Source of the DNA: Spirochaetota bacterium
GTDB lineage: Bacteria > Spirochaetota > Spirochaetia > Treponematales > Breznakiellaceae
Reading direction: 5' to 3'
NCBI GenBank assembly: GCA_023406985.1
Contig: JAEXTK010000269.1
Coordinates: forward strand, 1-22,733
DNA length: 22,733 bases
The notes under the pieces were generated by a model. That model did no database searches, was not told the DNA's origin, and saw only the letters and a program-made list of their open reading frames with translations. Shown here piece by piece: positions 15,915 to 22,608 of this stretch; within the stretch, counting starts at the first letter, position 1, and the number at the start of each line of letters is the position of its first letter. A program made the translations under genes and the position numbers.

Positions 15915-17002
15915 GCGGCGCGACGCCAACCCGCCGCGCGCCGTCCGTAGCCGGGCCCGTCCCGTTGTCGGGAGCCGTGCCCGCGGGAGTCCGGGGCGCC
16001 GCCCTGCGCGAGCTCGCTGCCCTGCCCTTGGCGGAGCTCGTCTCCCTCGCCAGGGAAACGACGGACCGCGTCCACGGGAAAGCCGTCCTCCTCCGCGGCC
16101 TCATCGAGGTGACGAACGAATGTTCGATGGACTGCCTCTACTGCGGCATCCGGAGGAGCAACGGGAAGGCGACGCGGTACCGCCTTGGCCCGGAAGAACT
16201 CCAATCGACCATCCGCGCGGGCCGGAAGGCCGGCTTCCGCACCTTCGTGCTCCAGGGCGGGGAGGACCCCGCGCTCGCGGGGGAAGGCCTCCTCCGCCTG
16301 ACCGAGGCCGCGCGGGAGGCCGCGGGGGACGCCGCCATCACGCTCAGCTTCGGTATCCGGAGCAGGCGCGAGTACGAGGAACTCCGCGCCGCCGGCGCGG
16401 ACCGCTACCTCATGCGCTTTGAAACGGCCGATCCGGAACTCCATCGCTACCTCAGGAACGGCATGACGCTCGAACGGCGCCTCCGGGCGCTCACGGACCT
16501 GCGCGCGGTCGGTTTCCAGCTCGGCTCCGGCTTCATGACGGGACTCCCCGGCGAGACGGAGGAGACGCTCATCCGCAACGTCGAGCTCTGCGCCGAGCTC
16601 GACCTGGACATGGGGGGCATCGGTCCCTTCATCCCCCATCCCGACACGCCGCTCGGGGGGGCCTCAGGCGGAACCCTGGACGGCGCCGTCCGCGCGACGG
16701 CCCTCCTGCGCCTCGCGCTCCCCGCCTGCCACATCCCGGCCACCACGGCCGCGGGCAGCATCCACCCCGAGGGTCGGGAAAAGCAGCTGGAGGCTGGCGC
16801 GAACGTCCTCATGCCGAACATCACGCCCACGGGCCAGAAAAAAAACTACCTCCTCTATCCGGGTAAGATCTGCCTGGACGAGTCGGGGTTTCAATGCGTC
16901 GGCTGCCTCTCCCTCCGCGTCGCGGGGCGGGGGCTCCACCTAAGCTGGGAACGCGGTGACGCGCGACGTCTCTCTAGTGTCCCGAAGATTTGGGAAAACT
17001 AA
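15911..17002 (+). CDS. hydE: [FeFe]-hydrogenase maturase HydE (radical SAM)
   Basis: A 363-residue radical SAM enzyme that acts on the HydG-made iron synthon on the way to the diiron subsite. The SAM cluster motif CSMDCLYC gives Cys71, Cys75 and Cys78, followed by GIRRSN. Other family blocks are FRTFVLQGGEDP, RYLMRFETAD, GSGFMTGLPGET, GPFIPHPDTPL and NVLMPNITP. The optional second-cluster cysteines are present as CLDESGFQCVGC, with the same spacing as the Thermotoga enzyme. The GTG start overlaps the hydG TGA (GTGA), so translation is coupled. The first 30 residues are Pro/Ala-rich and poorly conserved. The last eight residues, SVPKIWEN, and the stop are encoded by a repeat that also occurs after hydF and at 22609, so the natural C-terminus appears to have been overwritten. 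Function is assigned with high confidence. Confidence 0.95.
   Translation: MSGATPTRRAPSVAGPVPLSGAVPAGVRGAALRELAALPLAELVSLARETTDRVHGKAVLLRGLIEVTNECSMDCLYCGIRRSNGKATRYRLGPEELQSTIRAGRKAGFRTFVLQGGEDPALAGEGLLRLTEAAREAAGDAAITLSFGIRSRREYEELRAAGADRYLMRFETADPELHRYLRNGMTLERRLRALTDLRAVGFQLGSGFMTGLPGETEETLIRNVELCAELDLDMGGIGPFIPHPDTPLGGASGGTLDGAVRATALLRLALPACHIPATTAAGSIHPEGREKQLEAGANVLMPNITPTGQKKNYLLYPGKICLDESGFQCVGCLSLRVAGRGLHLSWERGDARRLSSVPKIWEN
16976..17000 (+). repeat. Terminal-repeat-like copy 1, forming the 3' end of hydE
   Basis: AGTGTCCCGAAGATTTGGGA followed by AAACT. It matches the sequence at 22609 at 21 or more of 22 positions, and weaker similarity continues for about 20 bp. Inside is an imperfect dyad, TCCCGAA/TTTGGGA. 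It reads in frame with hydE and provides the last codons. A degraded reverse copy of its CCCGAAG core may lie near 17028-17040, close to the next gene start. Confidence 0.7.
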
Positions 17003-17051
17003 GTCTGTGGAAAGAGGCGGAGTCGGATGGGACTTCGGGGAGCGGCGAACG

Positions 17052-18473
17052 ATGGGGGGGGCGGGATCGATGAAGAGCGATTCGATGGCCGGTTACGGCG
17101 AACAGACGGCCGCGGCGGTCGCGAACTTCGGCCGCGGGAGGACGCCGCGCGAGGTGATTCGTGCTCTGGCCGAGGTGAAGGAAGCGTGCCTCCGCGCACT
17201 CCAGGCGACCGAGAAGCCCTGGTCCGAGCCCGTGTTCGCCGCGGTCGTGGAGTCCCTCGAGGAGATCCGAGCCGGCGACCGCGACGATCTTTTCCCCCTC
17301 GACCTGGCCCAGGGAGGAGCGGGGACGAGTCTCCACATGAATATCTGCGAGGTCCTCGCCTCCTGCGTCGCGGAGAAGACGGGGAGGGCGGACGCCTTCC
17401 ACTTCCTGGACGACGGAGCTCGGTCCCAATCCACCAACGACGTGGTGACGACCGCCGCCGTGGTGGTGGTCCAACGGCTCATCCGCCGCGTGGAAACCGC
17501 GGTGATCGCGCTCCAGGAAGCGCTCGTGAAACGGGAACGGGTATGGCGGGGCGTCCTCGTGACCGGCCGGACCGAGTGGCAAGACGCCCTCCCCATGGAC
17601 CTTTCCCTGGCCGCTTCCGCCTGGGCGGGCTCGGCGGAGCGCGACCGGTGGCGGCTTTCCAAGCTCAAGGAGCGATCGCGCACGGTACCCATCGGGGGTA
17701 CGGCGGTGGGCACCGGCGCAGGCGCCGCGCCGGCCTACGTCTTCGCCGCCGAACGCCTACTCCGGGAAATCACCGCCCTACCGCTGCAGCGGAGCCAGAA
17801 CCTCGCCGACGCGATCGCCCAGCGGGACGACTTCGCCGAGGTAGCGGGCGGCTTCGGTCTCGTCGCGGCGAACCTCCACAAGCTCTGCGGCGATCTCTTC
17901 TTCTATACGTCGTCGGTCGTGGGCGAGCTCGCGCTGCCCGCTCTCCAGTGGGGATCCACGGCCATGCCCGCCAAGAACAACCCCGTGCTCGTGGAATACT
18001 GCGCCGGTCTCGCCGTTCGCGCTTCGGCCTCGGCGTCGGCGATCGTGCGCTACGCGGAGGAGGGCCGCCTGCAGCTCAACGCGTTCACGCCGTTCATGGT
18101 GGACGCCTTCCTCCGCGCCGCAACCGACTTGGAGGCCGCCCTCGGCGCCCTTTCGTCCGGCCTCCTGCCTCGCCTGGTAGCCGATCCGCGCCGGGCCGTC
18201 GACAACCTCGCGCGGTCGGCCGCGCCCCTCAACGCCCTCCGCGCCGACCTACCCTACGAGCGCCTCAAGGCCATCGCGACCGATCGGGGCTCCACCGTGG
18301 CCGCCGGCACGGACGCCGCCGGCATGGACGCCGCCGGCATGGACGCCGCCGTCTCCGCTAGGGTCGAATATCTCTGCGCGGACCTGGCCGGCCGAACCGG
18401 CCTCCCCTTGGATCTCGTGCGGTCGCGGCTCGGCCTCTCGCCGGCGGCGAGAGCCTATACGGACACCCTATGA
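17052..18473 (+). CDS. Fumarase/aspartase-superfamily lyase within the hyd operon (aspartate ammonia-lyase-like)
   Basis: About 473 residues of an aspartase-type lyase; members split aspartate to fumarate and ammonia, or related C-N bonds. Family blocks are in order: YGEQTAAAVANF near the N-terminus, QGGAGTSLHMNICEV from residue 87, QSTND at 126, GRTEWQDALPM near 172-182, GGTAVGTGAGA and the signature GSTAMPAKNNP near 301-311, with the substrate-binding Lys and Asn kept. Two positions differ from the norm: the second Ser of GSS, the catalytic base, is Thr303, and the His/Gln of GRT(H/Q)LQDA is Glu175. A 15-bp repeat gives three DAAG-type pentapeptides near the C-terminus. ATG 17052 is preferred for its GGGGAG 9 nt upstream; 17070 and 17085 are alternatives, and the frame is open back to 16956 through the hydE 3' repeat. 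It lies between hydE and hydF, overlapping hydF by 4 nt. Ammonia supply for the cofactor is a reasonable guess. Aspartate as substrate is unproven. Confidence 0.85.
   Translation: MGGAGSMKSDSMAGYGEQTAAAVANFGRGRTPREVIRALAEVKEACLRALQATEKPWSEPVFAAVVESLEEIRAGDRDDLFPLDLAQGGAGTSLHMNICEVLASCVAEKTGRADAFHFLDDGARSQSTNDVVTTAAVVVVQRLIRRVETAVIALQEALVKRERVWRGVLVTGRTEWQDALPMDLSLAASAWAGSAERDRWRLSKLKERSRTVPIGGTAVGTGAGAAPAYVFAAERLLREITALPLQRSQNLADAIAQRDDFAEVAGGFGLVAANLHKLCGDLFFYTSSVVGELALPALQWGSTAMPAKNNPVLVEYCAGLAVRASASASAIVRYAEEGRLQLNAFTPFMVDAFLRAATDLEAALGALSSGLLPRLVADPRRAVDNLARSAAPLNALRADLPYERLKAIATDRGSTVAAGTDAAGMDAAGMDAAVSARVEYLCADLAGRTGLPLDLVRSRLGLSPAARAYTDTL
18300..18350 (+). repeat. 15-bp tandem repeat in the lyase gene, same unit as in hydG
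   Basis: About 3.4 units: a partial one at 18300, full GACGCCGCCGGCATG at 18312 and 18327, and a partial at 18342. The unit differs from the hydG unit by one base (T for G at position 14). It encodes AAGT/DAAGM-type pentapeptides in a region where the aspartase fold is variable. Confidence 0.9.
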
Positions 18474-19726
18474 GTCTTGAAAGCCCTCTCTCCGAATCCG
18501 CCTCCATCGTCGTCGTGGGGCTGCGCAACGCGGGCAAGTCGAGCCTCGTGAACTCGATCTTCGCGAAGGAGGTCGCCATCGTGTCGGCCGTCCCCGGGAC
18601 CACCACGGACCCCGTGACCCGCAAGATGGAGCTCCCCGGCTGGGGGCCGGTCGCGTTCGTTGACACGGCGGGCATCGACGACGAGGGGGAGCTCGGCGCG
18701 AAGCGCGTAGAGCGGACGGAGGCGCGGCTGGCCGCCGCCTCAGCCGTAATCTTCGTGACACCAGCCCACCAGGGACCGACGGAAGGCGAACGGCGCCTCT
18801 TGGATCGACTGGACGCCTCGAAGAAACCCACGGTGATCGCGCTTACCCACGCTGACCTTCCGCCGTGCACCGCCAAGACCGCGTGGCTCGAGGGGCGGCA
18901 GCCGGTGGCGGTCGACAACGTGACCGGTGCGGGAGCTGACGGCCTCAGGCGTGCCGTCGCGGCCCTGGCCGACCGAGCGACGCTCGAAGCGGGGCCGCTG
19001 GAGGGCCTCGCGGCCGAAGGCGACCATCTCCTGCTCGTGGCGCCCATCGATCTGGCCGCGCCGAAAGGGCGGCTCATCCAGCCGCAGGTCGAGACGATCC
19101 GGGACGCCTTGGACCGCGACTGCAGGGTCACCGTGGTCAAGGAGCGGGAGCTCTATGACGCGTACCGCTCTTTCCGCGAACGGCCCCGCCTCGTGATCAC
19201 CGATAGCCAAGCCTTCTCCAAGGCCGCCGCGGATATCGACGAAGATCAGCCCCTCACGAGCTTCTCCATCCTCTTCGCCCGCAAGAAGGGTGAGCTCGAG
19301 CCGTTCCTCCGGGGCCTCCGCGGCCTCGACTCCTTTCCGCGGAACGGCCGGGTCTTCGTCATGGAAGCCTGCGCTCACCATCGGGGGGCCGACGATATCG
19401 CGTCCGTAAAGATTCCGCGCCTCTTCGGGCGGCTCGTCACCCCCGCCGCCCGCTTCCAAACGGTGCGCCAACTCCCGGACGACCTCGCGCGCGAGGACCT
19501 CGTCATCCACTGCGCAGGCTGCATGATGACGGGCCGCGCCCTCCGCGCACGCGTCGCGAGGATGGAAGAACTCGGCGTGAACGCGACCAACTACGGCCTG
19601 TTCCTGGCCTGGGCGAACGGCCTCCTGCCGCGTGCGGTCGAGCCCTTCCCTGAGTACGACGGAACCTACAAGCCGCTCCTCGCCGAATTGCCGGGCGTTT
19701 CCGTTCTTAGTGTCCCGAAGCTTTAG
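18470..19726 (+). CDS. hydF: [FeFe]-hydrogenase maturation GTPase HydF
   Basis: A 418-residue GTPase and iron-sulfur scaffold on which the diiron subsite is completed before transfer to HydA. The G domain (about 10-170) has the P-loop GLRNAGKSS (17-25), the switch PGTTTDP (42-48) and DTAG (65-68). The usual N/TKxD base-recognition motif reads THAD (126-129), a departure that could weaken guanine specificity. The middle part is the dimerisation domain. The C-terminal cluster domain has ACAHHR with Cys301 and HCAGC with His347, Cys348 and Cys351, matching the family's CxHx(~45)HCxxC pattern. The ATG overlaps the lyase stop (ATGA), so it is coupled. The last residues, SVPKL, and the TAG are encoded by the left end of the 19709-19892 element, as at hydE. 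It is the last gene of the operon. Confidence 0.95.
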   Translation: MSLESPLSESASIVVVGLRNAGKSSLVNSIFAKEVAIVSAVPGTTTDPVTRKMELPGWGPVAFVDTAGIDDEGELGAKRVERTEARLAAASAVIFVTPAHQGPTEGERRLLDRLDASKKPTVIALTHADLPPCTAKTAWLEGRQPVAVDNVTGAGADGLRRAVAALADRATLEAGPLEGLAAEGDHLLLVAPIDLAAPKGRLIQPQVETIRDALDRDCRVTVVKERELYDAYRSFRERPRLVITDSQAFSKAAADIDEDQPLTSFSILFARKKGELEPFLRGLRGLDSFPRNGRVFVMEACAHHRGADDIASVKIPRLFGRLVTPAARFQTVRQLPDDLAREDLVIHCAGCMMTGRALRARVARMEELGVNATNYGLFLAWANGLLPRAVEPFPEYDGTYKPLLAELPGVSVLSVPKL

Positions 19727-19892
19727 GAAAGCCATGATCGGGTCTAGGGGAGCGGCGCGACCCCGCAGCCGGACGCCCCGCAGGGACGGGCGGCGAGGAG
19801 GCGCGTCGCGGGGGGCGCGCCAGATGCCCGGCGACTGCGACGCCTGTCATGGCGCCCCCCATCTTCCGCTCATCCCAAATCTTCGCGACACT
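19709..19892 (+). mobile_element. 184-bp MITE-like element with 19-bp inverted ends
   Basis: The left end AGTGTCCCGAAGCTTTAGG (19709-19727) and the right end (19874-19892, reverse complement AGTGTCGCGAAGATTTGGG) are inverted copies with about three differences, ending in AGTGTC and GACACT. The interior is GC-rich and carries no credible gene. The ends match the repeat at the hydE 3' end and the one at 22609, next to a probable transposase start, so it is best read as a non-autonomous derivative of that insertion sequence. No clear target duplication is seen. The left end supplies the hydF stop codon, and the right end lies 50 bp before the next gene's ATG. Confidence 0.62.
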
Positions 19893-19928
19893 CGGGAATG
19901 ATTCTTATTATAGAAACTCAAAACGCGT

Positions 19929-19934
19929 TATATT
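19929..19934 (+). promoter_or_regulatory. -10-like hexamer of the unassigned gene at 19942, probably leaderless
   Basis: TATATT lies 7 nt before ATG 19942 in a conspicuous 45-bp AT-rich stretch (19893-19941) directly after the MITE-like element. No Shine-Dalgarno sequence is present. A weak -35 (TTATTA, 19905-19910) is 18 bp upstream. Confidence 0.45.
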
Positions 19935-19941
19935 GAATGTC

Positions 19942-21516
19942 ATGGTGATCGCTACCTTGCTGCAGCGGTTCTTCGCGGTATTCTCGCTGTTCGGACCGGG
20001 GCCCGCCTCGCAAAAACGTTCGCTTTCCTCGCTTTTCGCGGAGATCCGCCGCCGCGGACCTTCCTGGTACGATCCGTGGACCGACCGGCTTTCCGATGAC
20101 TTCGCGGAGGCGGTGGAACGGCTGCGGAAATCCTGCGCCCGCATGGCCAAAGTGTACCTCCGTTCCGTGGACGGACCGATCGACGCCGAGGAGGCGGCCG
20201 CGGCCGCCGTGCTGGACAGCGCGCTCGCCGAGGCGGGCGGTTCGCTCAAATCCCTGACGTTCGAGGCGATCCGATCGGACGTCGAGTCCTCCCAGGCGGT
20301 GGATCTCCTGGAGGCCATGGATGCCCTGTTCCAGCAACGGATCGCCGCCTTGCGCGCGGAGCCCGTGGCCCGCGCGGCGGCGGCGTACGGGACGAACCAA
20401 CGGCTCGCTTCCCTCTGCCGTTTCAAGTTCGATGGCCTCCTGGCTCCGTACGCGCCGAAAAAGGTCGGAGGCCGGCGTCGCCGGCACGTCATCGGAGGGT
20501 CGCTCGCGGCCGAGGTGGCCGACCTCCACTACCTCATCGCCGGCCTCAAGCCTGACGCCGACGCGCGCCGCGTGTTCCTCGAGCTCCGCGCCGTCGCGGA
20601 TCCGGAGGGGTATCCCGCGGACGTGGCCGCCGCCGATTACAACGCCCTGACCTTCGTGTTGGGGGGCCCGCTCCGCTCGGACGCGGTCGGCCGCGTCGTG
20701 CGGGCCATCCGCATGGATGCGTCCTTCGCGCTTCGCTCGGACCATCCTTCGGGCGATATCCGCGCGTCGATTACGTCGAAGGCCACGGAAGAGTATGCGG
20801 CGCGGCGGGCGCTCACGGCGGATCGGATAGCCCAGGAGGCCTTGGAAGCCCAGATTTTCGCGGTTTTCGGCGACGTCCCTATGTTGCCTGTGGAAGGCTG
20901 GTCCGAGCCTATCTCCGACTCCTTCGCGGCCGTCGGACTTCCGCGCCTTAACCATCTCCGCTCCCTGCCCGTGCTGAAGAGCTTCATGGCCGCGCTCTTC
21001 TTTCCCGTCATTCGGCCGGCGGTCTCCAACGCCATCGTGGACTTCGATTTCGCGGACCGCCACTTCAGGTCGGCCCTCTCCGACGAGGCGGACGAAGCCG
21101 CCAGGGTCGCGGAAGATCTCTCCGCCTTCGAAGAATCGGTCTCGTCGCACGGGCGGTCCGAATTCGCCCGCATCGTGACGGCCTTGGAGGCCAAGGAGGC
21201 GGAGAAGGTGGGCACCATCCTCGCCCGGCGAACGATCGACGACGCCAAGTCCTTCGCCGATCGAACGATCGAAGGCGCCATCGCGCGCTTCAGCGCCTTG
21301 CTGTCCCATCTGGAGACGATCTGCGACGACCTCAAATCACGCGCACCTCAGGTCGTGGTCAACGCGGCGGTCGTCAACGCCCAGAAGCGGCCTCTCGTCC
21401 AGAACCTGGAGAAATCCGCCCATCTCCTCGGCCTGTTCCTGGATCTCCTCCGCCGGGTCGTGGCCGCCGCGCACCGGGAACGGGCCGGTAAGGCTGCGGC
21501 CCTGATCAAGAAGTGA
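19942..21516 (+). CDS. Uncharacterised protein, possibly a spirochaete-specific family
   Basis: A 524-residue protein with no catalytic motif I recognise. It begins with a short amphipathic or weakly hydrophobic segment (MVIATLLQRFFAVFSLFGPG), too short for a confident membrane helix. The rest looks mostly alpha-helical, with charged heptad-like stretches near the C-terminus (ARVAEDLSAFEESVSS and EAKEAEKVGTILARR). A central segment has a basic RRRRH patch. Length and style recall the spirochaete family DUF5312, but I cannot verify this. ATG 19942 is preferred over an ATG at 19849 because the longer start would read through the MITE end and because of the -10-like hexamer 7 nt upstream. The following lipoprotein gene begins 7 nt after the stop and uses a ribosome binding site that overlaps it, so the two are co-transcribed and may work together. 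Confidence 0.75.
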   Translation: MVIATLLQRFFAVFSLFGPGPASQKRSLSSLFAEIRRRGPSWYDPWTDRLSDDFAEAVERLRKSCARMAKVYLRSVDGPIDAEEAAAAAVLDSALAEAGGSLKSLTFEAIRSDVESSQAVDLLEAMDALFQQRIAALRAEPVARAAAAYGTNQRLASLCRFKFDGLLAPYAPKKVGGRRRRHVIGGSLAAEVADLHYLIAGLKPDADARRVFLELRAVADPEGYPADVAAADYNALTFVLGGPLRSDAVGRVVRAIRMDASFALRSDHPSGDIRASITSKATEEYAARRALTADRIAQEALEAQIFAVFGDVPMLPVEGWSEPISDSFAAVGLPRLNHLRSLPVLKSFMAALFFPVIRPAVSNAIVDFDFADRHFRSALSDEADEAARVAEDLSAFEESVSSHGRSEFARIVTALEAKEAEKVGTILARRTIDDAKSFADRTIEGAIARFSALLSHLETICDDLKSRAPQVVVNAAVVNAQKRPLVQNLEKSAHLLGLFLDLLRRVVAAAHRERAGKAAALIKK

Positions 21517-21523
21517 GGACTCC

Positions 21524-22603
21524 ATGACCGGCGTGTTCCTCGCGCGCCGCGGCCCGGTCGCGGCTCGTCTTTTCGCGCTCCTCGTCCTCTTCGGTCTCTT
21601 GTCGGGGTGCGCCCCCTCCGCCCAGGCGGAACCGGCCCCCGCGACCCAAGCCCCGGTGCCCCAAGCGACCGCTTGGGAAAGCGCCGCGGCCGATGGTCCT
21701 GAGGCTCACGGGGGCGCCGCCGTAGATACCTCGGCTGAGAGCGCCGCGACCGTGAGCGCAGTCGCCGTAGGGGCCGCGGAAGGGATCTTAACCGCGCCGG
21801 AATCGGTGGTCATCGGCAGCTATAACGTCCAAGCCTTCGGCCCCGCCAAGATCGGCCGGCCGAACACGCGCGCGGCGTTGGCCCGGGTCGCCTCCCGCTT
21901 CGACCTCCTCGCTCTGCAGGAGGTGGGGAGCAACGCCTCCACCGCGAGCGACGCTACCTGCGAGGCGGTCATGGCAGCCTTCGTCGAGAGCCTGGACGCC
22001 GTCGCCGGGCAGCCAAAGTATGCCTACGTCCGCGCCGACCAGTTCGCGATCGTCTACCGTCAGGACCTCTTTGAACTGTTGGCGTGGGAACCGTATTCCG
22101 GGTCCGAATCCTTCGCTTATCCTCCTCTGGCGGCACATCTCCGGGTGCGCGGCGCGCCATTCGACTTCGTGATCGTCTCCGTCCACATCCGGCCCGGCGC
22201 GGCCGCCGCCGAGATCAGCTCCCTCCGCGCCGCGGCGCAGCGCTTTTCCGAGCGCTTCGCTGAGCGCGACGTCATGCTGGTCGGCGATTTCAACGCGGAC
22301 GGCTCGTACTACGAGGAGGGGGAGGGCGGTTTCCTCGCCGGCTTCCTCCCCAATTCCTTCATCACCGTCGTCCCCAACGACGCCGACACCACGGTGGCCG
22401 AGGGCGATAACGCCTATGACCGCATCCAGCTGACCGCTGCCATGATCGAGGATTGGACCGGTTCCTGGTCGGTCGTACGGCCCGCCGACCTCATCGACGT
22501 TTCGATCTGCGAAGGTCCGCCCTCGGTCGCGGGCACCGAGGCCGCGCTCAGCGATCACTATCCGGTCAGGGCGGAGTTCTGGACTCAGCGTGACGAGGAC
22601 TAA
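21524..22603 (+). CDS. Endonuclease/exonuclease/phosphatase-family lipoprotein (DNase I-like)
   Basis: A 359-residue protein. A signal segment ends in the good lipobox LLSGC (Cys29), followed by an Ala/Pro-rich linker to about residue 90 and a DNase I-like domain (95-352). Catalytic blocks are visible: SYNVQAFG with Asn101, LALQEV with Glu133, VSVHIRPG with His221, LVGDFNADG with Asp255 and Asn257, and SDHYPV with Asp344-His345. All residues expected for a metal-dependent phosphodiesterase are kept. The substrate may be nucleic acid or a phospho-compound; a lipid-anchored extracellular nuclease for DNA scavenging is one plausible role. GAGGA, lying across the upstream stop, is 4 nt before the ATG. 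Right after the stop (5 nt) comes the terminal repeat of a probable insertion sequence, so nothing else is co-transcribed downstream within the window. Confidence 0.88.
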   Translation: MTGVFLARRGPVAARLFALLVLFGLLSGCAPSAQAEPAPATQAPVPQATAWESAAADGPEAHGGAAVDTSAESAATVSAVAVGAAEGILTAPESVVIGSYNVQAFGPAKIGRPNTRAALARVASRFDLLALQEVGSNASTASDATCEAVMAAFVESLDAVAGQPKYAYVRADQFAIVYRQDLFELLAWEPYSGSESFAYPPLAAHLRVRGAPFDFVIVSVHIRPGAAAAEISSLRAAAQRFSERFAERDVMLVGDFNADGSYYEEGEGGFLAGFLPNSFITVVPNDADTTVAEGDNAYDRIQLTAAMIEDWTGSWSVVRPADLIDVSICEGPPSVAGTEAALSDHYPVRAEFWTQRDED

Positions 22604-22608
22604 AACAT

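Noticed and set aside
16956..17051. GTG 16956 as the start of the lyase gene inside hydE
   Set aside because: The extension would be the out-of-frame reading of the hydE end and the repeat. The family's N-terminal block begins only near 17085 and a GGGGAG site precedes ATG 17052.
19849..19941. Upstream ATG giving the unassigned gene 31 extra codons
   Set aside because: These codons run through the right end of the MITE-like element and its AT-rich flank, and there is no ribosome binding site. ATG 19942 with a -10-like hexamer fits better.
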